From positions 1-39,693 of the forward strand of contig JALEUS010000094.1 of assembly GCA_022780765.1 (NCBI GenBank): DNA of 39,693 nt. Direction: 5' to 3'. Each line of letters opens with the position of its first letter. Within the stretch, counting starts at the first letter, position 1. The DNA is from Bacilli bacterium. GTDB lineage: Bacteria; Bacillota_I; Bacilli_A; RFN20; CAG-288. Shown here one piece after another: positions 8,950 to 18,109 of this stretch. The translations under genes and the position numbers were made by a program. The notes beneath the pieces are model-generated. The model was not told the origin of the DNA, made no database searches, and worked only from the letters and a program-made list of their open reading frames with translations.

Positions 8950-9150
8950 ATGAAAGACAGATTGAAAAGAACAAACACTAAAAAAGTATCTCACGCTTTA
9001 AAAAACACATCGATCATTTTCGGTGGAATATCGTTTTTGACAACGATATTGTTGACAATCTTTTTAGTAAACGTCAATATTTCAAACAACACACTGTCGG
9101 ATTCGATAGATAATTATCAGGTAGCTAAAGATAATACAAGAGAAGATTAA
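8950..9150 (+). CDS. Short single-TM protein in the FtsL position (FtsL-like stub)
   Basis: Basic N-terminus, one TM helix and a ~25-aa external tail; immediately downstream of rsmH. Confidence 0.5.
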   Translation: MKDRLKRTNTKKVSHALKNTSIIFGGISFLTTILLTIFLVNVNISNNTLSDSIDNYQVAKDNTRED

Positions 9151-9252
9151 AATCTCTATCTCTCACCCAGATGATGTTCGATACAGTTTAATAACTGTTT
9201 GTATACCTCCTGTTTTAAGTTATTCTTTACCTAATCAACCTTAAAACACGCG

Positions 9253-9295
9253 AAAAGATTACTGGTTTGAATCGTTGCCCAGTAATCTTTTTTTT
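9253..9295 (+). terminator. Strong terminator between convergent genes, likely bidirectional
   Basis: AAAAGATTACTGG...CCAGTAATCTTTT, 13-bp stem flanked by A/T runs. Confidence 0.9.
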
Positions 9296-9299
9296 GATT

Positions 9300-11246
9300 T
9301 TACTCCATCAGATTTTTATCTTGATAAGTTCTCGTGACCTCTTTTTTCTGTATGTCTTTCTTTATTTTATTTACAAAGTCGTTGAAAGAGAGAGTCTCCG
9401 TCTTCTTCTGACCTAAGATCCTGTAGGTGACTGTTGAACTTTCAACTTCGCTGTTACCGATGACAACCGAGTATGATACTTTTTTTGTCAACGATTCTCT
9501 CATCCTGTAAGGAAGCTTCTCATTGCGATAGTCCACTTTAGATCTGATGTGCAAGTTTTCAAGTTTTTTGTTCAGTTTCTCAGCGTATTTTAACTGTTTT
9601 TCATCATCGGTTGAAACAGGGATGATCCTGCACTGCTCAGGTGCTAACCAGGTGGGGAAAGCTCCTTTGAAATGCTCAGTGATGACACCTACAAATCTTT
9701 CAATCGATCCGAAGATAGCGCGGTGTATCATGATAGGTTCTCTTTTCTTTCCGTCTTTGTCAACGTAAGATAGTTTGAATCTGTGAGGTAACTGCATATC
9801 TAACTGGATAGTGCCACACTGCCAGATTCTGTTCAATGAATCTTTGAATTTGAAATCAAGTTTAGGTCCGTAAAATGCTCCATCTCCCGGATTGATCTTG
9901 TAGGGGATATGATTGTCTTTAAGACACTCTTCAAGCTCTTTTTCAGCCTTGTTCCAGGTTGATATCTTACCTACGAATTTATCCAAAGGTCTGGTTGACA
10001 ATTCGATATGGTATGAGAGATTGAATCTCGAGTAGACCTCGTTATAGATTTTAAGAAGCCTTCTAATCTCTTCACCTATCTGATCCTCTCTTAAGAGAAT
10101 ATGAGCATCATCCTGAGTGAATGCTCTTACTCTGAACAATCCGTTTAAAGCTCCGGAAGCTTCATGTCTGTGAACATCACCTAGCTCAGCATATCTCAAA
10201 GGTAATTCTTTATATGAGTGAAGATCGTTTGCATAGACTAAGATTGCTCCTGGGCAGTTCATCGGTTTGATTGCAAAAGGTTGTTTGTCAATCTTGGTTA
10301 TGTACATGTTCTCTTTGTAGTGAGACCAGTGACCTGATGTCTCCCAGAGCTCTCTTGAAAGAATAGTAGGAGATTTGATGATCATGTAATCGTTTTTTAA
10401 GTGGAGATTGATCCAGTAGTTTTCAAGTTCTTTTCTTAAAATCATTCCATTAGGTAACCAGAATGGAAAACCTGGACCATAATCAGAGAGCATGAAGAGA
10501 TTCATGTTCTTTCCAATCTTCTTGTGATCGCATTCTTTTCTCTCTTCGAGAATTCTCAGATAGTTATCTAAATCTTCTTTTTTAAAGAAAGCAGTTCCGT
10601 AGATTCTTGTCAGAGAATCATTGTTCTTATCTCCTTTGAAATAACAGGAAGAGATGCTCAGAAGTTTGAAGGCTTTGATGACACCTGTAGATTTGACGTG
10701 CGGTCCTAAACAGAGATCTGAAAAATCTCCCTGAAAGTAGGCCGACAATTTCTTGTTCTCATCGTTTAGCTCTTCCATGTGTATGAGCTTGTACTTTTGA
10801 TTTTTAAATATCTCTCTTCCTTCTGAGATGGTTATCTCTCTTCTTTCGATAGGAAGATTCTCGTTTACAATCTTCTGCATCTCCTTTTCAATCTTAGGAA
10901 AATCCTCTATAGAGATGGTAGAAGAGGTCTTCAAGTCGTAATAAAAACCCTCTTCAGTAGCAGGTCCATATGCGAAAGATGCATCCGGATAGATGTGAGA
11001 TATTGCTTGAGCCATAAGATGAGCAGCAGAGTGATGAAGAATATCTAAAGCTTCCTTCATATCTTTTGTTATTGCTATAAGTTTGCAGTCATCAGTTATC
11101 TGATATGAGAGATCTTTCATCTCTGAGTTAACATAGACAGCAACAGCTTCTTTTGCTAAAGAAGAAGACAAACTTTTTAATGCTTCATATGCACTGATTT
11201 GGAAAGGAAACTCTTTTTTCTTTCGGTCCTTAAATTCGATAATCAT
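9300..11246 (-). CDS. thrS: Threonyl-tRNA synthetase
   Basis: TGS domain, HHSAAHLMAQAI, FAIKPMNCPGAILVY, RIWQCGTIQLDMQLP. Confidence 0.97.
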   Translation of the reverse strand: MIIEFKDRKKKEFPFQISAYEALKSLSSSLAKEAVAVYVNSEMKDLSYQITDDCKLIAITKDMKEALDILHHSAAHLMAQAISHIYPDASFAYGPATEEGFYYDLKTSSTISIEDFPKIEKEMQKIVNENLPIERREITISEGREIFKNQKYKLIHMEELNDENKKLSAYFQGDFSDLCLGPHVKSTGVIKAFKLLSISSCYFKGDKNNDSLTRIYGTAFFKKEDLDNYLRILEERKECDHKKIGKNMNLFMLSDYGPGFPFWLPNGMILRKELENYWINLHLKNDYMIIKSPTILSRELWETSGHWSHYKENMYITKIDKQPFAIKPMNCPGAILVYANDLHSYKELPLRYAELGDVHRHEASGALNGLFRVRAFTQDDAHILLREDQIGEEIRRLLKIYNEVYSRFNLSYHIELSTRPLDKFVGKISTWNKAEKELEECLKDNHIPYKINPGDGAFYGPKLDFKFKDSLNRIWQCGTIQLDMQLPHRFKLSYVDKDGKKREPIMIHRAIFGSIERFVGVITEHFKGAFPTWLAPEQCRIIPVSTDDEKQLKYAEKLNKKLENLHIRSKVDYRNEKLPYRMRESLTKKVSYSVVIGNSEVESSTVTYRILGQKKTETLSFNDFVNKIKKDIQKKEVTRTYQDKNLME

Positions 11247-11261
11247 ATTATTCTCCTAATT

Positions 11262-12128
11262 TTATAAGACTAATGAAGAAGCACCCATCACTCCGATATC
11301 CTGATCAAATTGAGGAACCGCAATTTTGATAGGATTCAGTTTGAATGAAGAGATGCTCGCATTAGAGATCTTTTCAAGATCATTTAAAAACAGATCTCTG
11401 GATTTCATAACTCCGCCAGAGACAGAGTATCTTTGAACATTGAACAACAACTGAAGATTGCTGAAGAATAAGGATAGTCTTTTGATCCATTTTTCATACA
11501 CTCTCTTTGCTAGATTATCTCCGCTTCGGTAAAGATCAAAGAATTCTTTAGCGTTCTTGACATAGAGTTCATTTTTTTCACACAGAACAACAAGTCCGTT
11601 ACCAGATAAGAGATGCTCAGCTTCATAAAACTCGTGATCGTATTCAATTATTTGTCTACCTACTTCAAAGGAAGCATCTATCATCTGATTGTTTATGACA
11701 AGTCCTCCTCCGATACCTGTTGAGATAGTGATGAAGATAGAATCTTTGACATCTTTGTTTGAACCGAAACGACTTTCAAAAAGTGCAGAACAGTTAGCAT
11801 CGTTAGCTATTCTTATATTATCGATACCAACGAACTCTTTTTTCAAAGCATCGTAGAGAGGAAAGTTACCCAAGATAGAGAGATTTCCACATTTTCCTAT
11901 CACATTGTCTTTGACAACACCGCATATAGAAACACCGATGCCTCTGATTTCATCAAGATAATCTTTCGATACTTCTTTTGCAAATTCTATTGCTTTCTTA
12001 AGTAAAAGAGGTGGATTGTCACTGATAGTAGCGTCTTTGATCTGTCTGACTATTTTTAGATCTTCACTGATGATAGCAGCTCTTAAATTTGTTCCTCCCA
12101 TATCGAGAGCAAGAACTTTATCTTTCAT
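11262..12128 (-). CDS. ROK family sugar kinase (glucokinase-like)
   Basis: LALDMGGTNLRAA, NDANCSALFE, TISTGIGGGLV. SD AGGAGG places the start at ATG 12128; the track start at 12134 is TTG. Confidence 0.85.
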   Translation of the reverse strand: MKDKVLALDMGGTNLRAAIISEDLKIVRQIKDATISDNPPLLLKKAIEFAKEVSKDYLDEIRGIGVSICGVVKDNVIGKCGNLSILGNFPLYDALKKEFVGIDNIRIANDANCSALFESRFGSNKDVKDSIFITISTGIGGGLVINNQMIDASFEVGRQIIEYDHEFYEAEHLLSGNGLVVLCEKNELYVKNAKEFFDLYRSGDNLAKRVYEKWIKRLSLFFSNLQLLFNVQRYSVSGGVMKSRDLFLNDLEKISNASISSFKLNPIKIAVPQFDQDIGVMGASSLVL

Positions 12129-12130
12129 TT

Positions 12131-13603
12131 TCAATCCTCCTTTCTGGATATGTATTTATCTTTAGATGGAACAGTGATAACTTTCATAAAATTGGTATTT
12201 CCACTGCCTATTAAAGTACCACCTGTAACTATTATTCTATCACCAACATTTAAATTATAGTCTTTTGAAATTTTGATTGCTAAAACTTCCATCTCTTCAG
12301 CAAACTGTGGAAGAGTTTTAACATGATATGGATAGCATCCGTAGTAGAGCATGACATGTTTTAAAGTATCTATCTCGTTTGAGACAACAAATGTCGGACA
12401 TACAGGACGGGTCCTTGCAATTCTCATGGCAGTAGCACCAGAAGAGGATATAGTAAGAATCATTTTTGCATCGATAATAGCCGCTGTCTCACTGACTGCG
12501 TTTGCAATTGCATCGCTTATGGTCTTATCAGAGTTTCTAAAAGCAGTACTTCTTGACTCATCGTAGTCAAACTGTTTTTCGATTGCCAGAGCAATTCTGC
12601 TCTGCATCTGAACTGATTCAGCTGGATAGATTCCGTTTGCTGATTCTCCTGAGAGCATGACAGCATCAGTTCCTTCCTCAATTGCCCAAGCCACATCTGA
12701 TACTTCAGCACGAGTGGGGATAGGATTTCTTATCATAGAATCGAGCATCTGTGTAGCAGTGATAACTGGTTTTCCATAATGCCTGCAGAGATGAATTATC
12801 TTTTTTTGATAAACTGGCACAAGTTCAGCAGGTATCTCTATACCTAAATCGCCTCTTGCTACCATTACACCATCGCTTTCTCTGATAACAGATTCAAGAT
12901 TCTCTATAGCTTCTGTATTTTCGATTTTAGAGATGATAGAGATGTTTTTACCACCGTTTGAATCAAGAAGTGTTCTGATATCTTTGATGTCATTTGCATT
13001 TCTGACAAATGATGCAAAAACAAAATCAACATGTTGTTGACAACCGAAGACTAGATCATCGATATCCTGCTTTGAAAGATACGGCATTGTAAGGTGAGCT
13101 TGAGGACAGTTGACACCCCTTCTATCTTTGCAGACATGATCGTTTCTCACCTCGCAAATAAGTGTTCTGTCTTTTTTGTTTTTTTCAACAATCAAAAGTT
13201 CTAAATTTCCATCATCTAGACGTAGAACAGTGTTTTCAATAGCATCTTCAAACAGGTTAGGATATGTGACGCCAAAGCAAGTGTTATCTCCTAATTCGTC
13301 TGCTTTCATCTTTATGGTGACTTTTGTTCCTCTTTTGAAATCAGCAAAACCGCCTTTAAAGCACCCTGTCCTTATTTCCGGACCTTTTGTATCTAAAGCT
13401 ATAGGAATTATCACACCCTCTTCTCTTTCAGTCTCTCTTAAAGTGTTTATCTTTTTCAGATGTTCTTCATGTGAGCCGTGTGAAAAATTCAATCTCATGC
13501 AAGTCATTCCATTAGCAATCAATTTTTTTAATGTCTCTTTATCTTGACTAGATGGACCGATTGTAGCAACTATTTTTGTTTTTTTACTGATTAAATAATT
13601 CAT
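12131..13603 (-). CDS. pyk: Pyruvate kinase
   Basis: KTKIVATIGPSS, CMRLNFSHGSHEEH, VMVARGDLGIEIP, KPVITATQMLDSMIRNPIPTRAEVSDVA; GGAG upstream of ATG 13603. Confidence 0.97.
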   Translation of the reverse strand: MNYLISKKTKIVATIGPSSQDKETLKKLIANGMTCMRLNFSHGSHEEHLKKINTLRETEREEGVIIPIALDTKGPEIRTGCFKGGFADFKRGTKVTIKMKADELGDNTCFGVTYPNLFEDAIENTVLRLDDGNLELLIVEKNKKDRTLICEVRNDHVCKDRRGVNCPQAHLTMPYLSKQDIDDLVFGCQQHVDFVFASFVRNANDIKDIRTLLDSNGGKNISIISKIENTEAIENLESVIRESDGVMVARGDLGIEIPAELVPVYQKKIIHLCRHYGKPVITATQMLDSMIRNPIPTRAEVSDVAWAIEEGTDAVMLSGESANGIYPAESVQMQSRIALAIEKQFDYDESRSTAFRNSDKTISDAIANAVSETAAIIDAKMILTISSSGATAMRIARTRPVCPTFVVSNEIDTLKHVMLYYGCYPYHVKTLPQFAEEMEVLAIKISKDYNLNVGDRIIVTGGTLIGSGNTNFMKVITVPSKDKYISRKED

Positions 13604-13744
13604 TAAATACATCTCCAAAATCAACAATAATTATACCACTCGTATATATTCTTTCTTGCTAAATATAGAAAATTATTGTAATAAAGCATGTAAATCAAGC
13701 ATATTTAATTAAATTTTTACAAACAGAAAATGAACACAGAAAAT

Positions 13745-13759
13745 GTTATAATTAAAAGA
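13745..13759 (+). promoter_or_regulatory. Extended -10 promoter of the dnaB-like gene, placed for leaderless transcription
   Basis: TGTTATAAT (TATAAT 13747-13752) ends 6 nt before the ATG at 13759; no SD. Confidence 0.55.
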
Positions 13760-15012
13760 TGGAAAAAATATCTGCTGATTACTTTTTTTCGATAAAAAAG
13801 AGTTTTGTTTTATCATCGGAGGATCGAGAAGTTTTATCTTTCATGTATCTTCCTATCATAAAAAAAGAAGCTTTCTCTCTGTATCTGTTTCTATGTGATC
13901 TTTACAATTTGCAAAATTGTGCATGCTTTATAAATGGAAGAAGTTTTTTTGAACAGAATGGTTTTTTTCAAGATGATGTTTGCGATTCCATAAAAAGATT
14001 GGAAGCTATACATCTGATGAAGACATACTTGAAAAAAAACAGTAAAAACAGCGATGCGGAGTATATCTTTTATCTTTATAAACCTTATAGCGTCACCGAA
14101 TTTTTCTTGGATCCTCTCTTCTCATCCCTTTTAAAATCTGTTGTCGATGAAAAGTATCTCACACAGCTTAGAATTCATTTCAACTACACTGAGAAAAAAG
14201 ATATCGACTCTTCATACGTCGATATAAGCAGCAAGTTTCATGAGGTTTTTACTCTCCCTGAGATAAAAAACGACACTCTTTTTGTCGACTATAATCCTGA
14301 AAGCAAACGTCCAACTGGCTTTGATATCGATTCACTAAAAGAAGAACTGAACGCTTTAAACGTTCCTTTTCCAGCTATTGAAAAAAATATCGATGTTATC
14401 AAGAATGTTCATTCTTTATATGGTTGTGATACTAGGACTTTGGCTAGCTACATTCAGCAGTCTTTCTCTTTGAGCACGATGAGATTAGATTGCACAGCTT
14501 TTGAAAATCTAGCAAAGATCAACTGTGTCTTTGTTGGTAAAACAGGTTTTTCAAACAAGAGTGAGGAAAGCAGGTTTGAAGATAAGAAACACTACAGCAG
14601 TAAATATCATTCGCTGATAGAGTTCTTCTCAACCAAGTACTGTCAAGGCAAGAAGCTTAGCAAGTATCAACTATCTACTTTACAGTCTGTCTCTTCTCTT
14701 TATCCAGAGTTAGAAAATATTGCACTCATGTACGTTATCGATTATGTGATGGGAAAGACAGATGGCATTTTAAATGAAAAGTTTCTTTTCGGTGTCTGCG
14801 ATTCTTTAAGAAGCAATAATATTTATAAGTTTGACGATGTTCAGAAGTTTTTGACTGATTTTGAACAGAGAAAGAATGAAAAGAGAACAGTGAAAAGAAA
14901 AAGAGATGACAACATAGAGAAGAAAGAGAATAAAAAACAAGGATTTGAGAATCAGATTGATGATGACGACTTGTTTAAGATGATGTTAGAAGATCTGAAA
15001 AAGGGAAGATAG
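13759..15012 (+). CDS. dnaB: DnaB/DnaD-type replication initiation / helicase-loading protein
   Basis: N-terminal DYFFSIKKSFVLSSEDREVLSFMYLPIIKKEAFSLYLFLCDL; C-terminal DnaD-like helices; followed by a dnaI-like gene. Confidence 0.75.
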   Translation: MEKISADYFFSIKKSFVLSSEDREVLSFMYLPIIKKEAFSLYLFLCDLYNLQNCACFINGRSFFEQNGFFQDDVCDSIKRLEAIHLMKTYLKKNSKNSDAEYIFYLYKPYSVTEFFLDPLFSSLLKSVVDEKYLTQLRIHFNYTEKKDIDSSYVDISSKFHEVFTLPEIKNDTLFVDYNPESKRPTGFDIDSLKEELNALNVPFPAIEKNIDVIKNVHSLYGCDTRTLASYIQQSFSLSTMRLDCTAFENLAKINCVFVGKTGFSNKSEESRFEDKKHYSSKYHSLIEFFSTKYCQGKKLSKYQLSTLQSVSSLYPELENIALMYVIDYVMGKTDGILNEKFLFGVCDSLRSNNIYKFDDVQKFLTDFEQRKNEKRTVKRKRDDNIEKKENKKQGFENQIDDDDLFKMMLEDLKKGR

Positions 15013-15019
15013 AAAAATT

Positions 15020-15976
15020 ATGAGTGATAACAATAATTTATTCAATATCGATGAGAGTTTGATTTCTTCTCTGTCTTTGTCATCTGCCGAGATAGAAAAG
15101 TTAGAAAGTGAGATTGCTAGACTTGAGAAAAGAGATATAGAAGGTGAAAAGATAATAAAAGATGTTTTATTTAATCTCAAGATGAGTAGAGAGGATTACA
15201 TAAAGAACATCGGTTTCTTCTACAGCTTTTTAAAAGGAAGAGAAGAGTGTATTGGATGTCAAGAGAAAAATCACTTCTTCTGCAAAAAGAAGAAGAACAA
15301 AGGAGTTATTCCAACTCTGATTGTAGATAATATGTACAAATATTTTCGTATCGGTGACACCTACTGCGAAGCAAAACTTTCTTTTGATGAGAGAATGAAA
15401 CAAGATCTTCTTTTCACTTCTTTAGATAGAGGTGATCTGGTTGAATACTACAGACAGGTAGATAACGATATAAAAAATGATGTGATGTCGATCAATGAGA
15501 AGACAATAATTGTCAATATTATGTACATGTTAAGAAGAATTAAGAAGGAACAGTACAATAAATCTTTTGTTCTCAACTACAATCATATTCTTGATAAGAA
15601 GTATTCTAATCCTGAAAAGCTTTTCTCTTACTTGATTGTAGATCAGCTTTTAAACAGTTCTTTGAGCATCTCATATTATGATTTTTCAGATGAGACGATG
15701 TCAGATTTATCAAGTGACACAAACTATTATCATGATTTTCAAACTGGTTTGAAAAGCGATATCTGTTTTATCAATAACTGTGACTGCCGTCCTCAATACA
15801 TCCCACAGTTTTTAAAAATTCATCTTCCTGAGATATTAAAAAAGAGAGAAGAGAAAGGAAAACTTTCTATCTTCTATTTTTCAAAGACCGATAAACATAT
15901 CAGCTTTTTAAAAGATAAACTTAATGGTTCTCTATCTGAGATAGAGATAAAAGAAATTTTTAATAATTTATTTTAG
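15020..15976 (+). CDS. dnaI: DnaI-like primosomal protein without recognisable Walker A/B
   Basis: N-terminal CIGCQEKNHFFC zinc-site-like region and CEAKLSFDERMKQDLLFTSLDRGDL resemble the DnaI N-domain; the C-terminal half lacks GxxxxGKT and a DD box. Confidence 0.6.
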   Translation: MSDNNNLFNIDESLISSLSLSSAEIEKLESEIARLEKRDIEGEKIIKDVLFNLKMSREDYIKNIGFFYSFLKGREECIGCQEKNHFFCKKKKNKGVIPTLIVDNMYKYFRIGDTYCEAKLSFDERMKQDLLFTSLDRGDLVEYYRQVDNDIKNDVMSINEKTIIVNIMYMLRRIKKEQYNKSFVLNYNHILDKKYSNPEKLFSYLIVDQLLNSSLSISYYDFSDETMSDLSSDTNYYHDFQTGLKSDICFINNCDCRPQYIPQFLKIHLPEILKKREEKGKLSIFYFSKTDKHISFLKDKLNGSLSEIEIKEIFNNLF

Positions 15977-16022
15977 AAAAATCATCTCTTCTGACTAAAT
16001 AAGTGTTGAAGGAGATCAGTTT

Positions 16023-16442
16023 ATGTATTTACAAAATGGAGAAGGAAATTGTGCCAAAGCCTGCATAATCAACGTTCTTATCGATCAGTTTAAAGATGAG
16101 AAAATGGCTTTAACTTATGTGGATCCTAGCATCAAAGATCTGTTATCGATAAAAAAGGAGTTAAGCAAACACTCTTTGAATTATCAAGGGTATGAGGTTG
16201 ATTCATTATCTGAGATAACTGAGGATAATCTTCCTGCTGTATGTCATATAAATTATGGAAGAAACGATCACTTTGTTCTTCTTAAGAAGATAGGGAAAAA
16301 GACAGTGACTATCATTGATCCAGACAATGGAGTGATCAAACTTAAGAAAGATGAGTTTTTAAATGTGTTTTTGCGCAGAATACTCCTTAAAGAGAACAGA
16401 GTAAAGGATGAGAGAAACAATTTAAATTTTTTTCTAAATTAG
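16023..16442 (+). CDS. C39-family cysteine peptidase domain
   Basis: LQNGEGNCAKACIINVLI (Q and Cys 6 residues apart), NDHFVLL (His), IDPDNG (Asp). Confidence 0.72.
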   Translation: MYLQNGEGNCAKACIINVLIDQFKDEKMALTYVDPSIKDLLSIKKELSKHSLNYQGYEVDSLSEITEDNLPAVCHINYGRNDHFVLLKKIGKKTVTIIDPDNGVIKLKKDEFLNVFLRRILLKENRVKDERNNLNFFLN

Positions 16443-16507
16443 AAAAGTTTTTATTTTTTCTTTTCTATCTTCTTGAATCTTTCTTCATATTAGGTTCGAT
16501 ATATCTG

Positions 16508-17227
16508 ATGAATAAGAAGAATTCTTTTCAGTTCTCCTTTTACTTTATCCTATCTTCTTTTTTTGCTATTGTTTTTCAAAATCTGTATACTATTCACTTA
16601 AGAAATGCTTTTGATAAAAAAATCATTTACAGGTTCTTAAAAGATCATCCATCGAAAAAGAACTTTCAACTGACCAGCAGAATGTTTGATGAACTTTTAA
16701 AAAGAGAGAATCTGATCCTATCAAATGGTGTCTATATCACTGTAAGTCTCTTCTATTTTGCTTTTCAAAAAATATCCTCATCAGTATTTTTATTTATCTC
16801 TTTTTTGAGTGTTTTATCTGCTTGTCTTTTAAAGAATGATGTAAATAAAAACATGAGAAAAGCTAAGATAGATGAGGATGATTTTATATCTTCACTAGAG
16901 TGTGCAAATATCTCTTTCTCTTCTTTAAAGAAATGTAAAAAAACTGTCTCTCATATCTATTTTCTGAATCTTATTCCGTATGCCTTTCCTTTTATACTTA
17001 TTGTCTTTTTATATATTTTCAGTTCAATATTTAGCAAAACTGTTCATTATGGAAATTTTATCTTTAATATTTTCTTCTCTTTCTCTTTTTCAATCTCTTC
17101 ACAGTGTTTTATAAACAGTTATGTAAACTATGGAAAAACATGCTATTACTTCTCTTTGTTAGAAGATGATATAAGTCAATATATTATTAGAGATAAAAAA
17201 TTGTATAATAAAAGGTACACCGAATAA
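16508..17227 (+). CDS. ABC-exporter-like transmembrane domain protein without ATPase domain
   Basis: Multiple hydrophobic segments with ABC-TMD-like layout. The frame is open upstream to 16412 and encodes an extra TM helix (FLFFLFYLLESFFILGSIYLM). Confidence 0.5.
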   Translation: MNKKNSFQFSFYFILSSFFAIVFQNLYTIHLRNAFDKKIIYRFLKDHPSKKNFQLTSRMFDELLKRENLILSNGVYITVSLFYFAFQKISSSVFLFISFLSVLSACLLKNDVNKNMRKAKIDEDDFISSLECANISFSSLKKCKKTVSHIYFLNLIPYAFPFILIVFLYIFSSIFSKTVHYGNFIFNIFFSFSFSISSQCFINSYVNYGKTCYYFSLLEDDISQYIIRDKKLYNKRYTE

Positions 17228-17239
17228 GGGGGTATATTG

Positions 17240-18109
17240 ATGAATAAATTATCTGCTAACATCGATTTTTTAAACAAAACTAGAGTAAAAGTAGATGAAA
17301 AACTGTTTTCTGAGACAATAACACACACTCTGTCTTATCTTAAGAAAGAAGGGCAATATGTTTTATCTGTCACAATTGTAAATTCAAAAGAGATGCAGAA
17401 ACTAAACAGAGAATACAAAGGTAAGGATGCTCCTACCGATGTGCTTACTTTTCCCTATTCTTCTGAGAAACAAGAAGATGAGCCATTTATCGATTTAGGT
17501 TCTGTGATACTCTGTCATGACATCTGCAAAAAGGAAGCTGAGAAGAGAAATGAAAACATCTTAAAGACATATGCTCTTCTTTTAATACATGGTATCTTAC
17601 ACATATTTGGGTATGATCACCACAGGAGCAAGAGCGAAGAGAAAGAGATGTTCTCCTTGCAAGAGAAAATTTTAGATACTCTCTGCTACGATTTTATAAC
17701 AGATATGAAACTCATGAAAAAATGTTTAAAAGAAGCTCAAAGCAGGGCATATACACCTTATTCTCATTTCAATGTAGGTGCTGTTGTTGTCACTAAGGAT
17801 GGAAAGTATCATCTAGGTTGCAACATTGAAAATTCAGCATACTCTGTTGCTTGTTGCGCTGAGAGAGTAGCTCTATTTAAGGTGATATCTCAAGGGTATA
17901 AAAAAGAAGACATAGTATCTTTAGGATGTATCACTTCATCTTCAAATATCGGTACTCCATGCGGTGTATGTCGTCAGGCTATGGCAGAACTTATGAATCT
18001 CAAATGTCCAGTTTACATCTTCAATAATGACATGGACAAAAAGCTTTTTACAACAGTTGAAGGACTTCTTCCCTACTCGTTTTCTTCAGAGGATCTCTTT
18101 GCAAAATGA
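17240..18109 (+). CDS. Endoribonuclease YbeY fused to cytidine deaminase
   Basis: YbeY half: LLIHGILHIFGYDHH; CDA half: YSHFNVGAVV, CNIENSAYSVACCAERVA, TPCGVCRQAMAEL. No stop between halves. Confidence 0.92.
   Translation: MNKLSANIDFLNKTRVKVDEKLFSETITHTLSYLKKEGQYVLSVTIVNSKEMQKLNREYKGKDAPTDVLTFPYSSEKQEDEPFIDLGSVILCHDICKKEAEKRNENILKTYALLLIHGILHIFGYDHHRSKSEEKEMFSLQEKILDTLCYDFITDMKLMKKCLKEAQSRAYTPYSHFNVGAVVVTKDGKYHLGCNIENSAYSVACCAERVALFKVISQGYKKEDIVSLGCITSSSNIGTPCGVCRQAMAELMNLKCPVYIFNNDMDKKLFTTVEGLLPYSFSSEDLFAK

Noticed and set aside
9547-9768. ORFs antisense to thrS, pyk, aspS, rpoD and other clear genes
   Set aside because: Shadow ORFs of conserved coding sequence; no family resemblance or independent signals.
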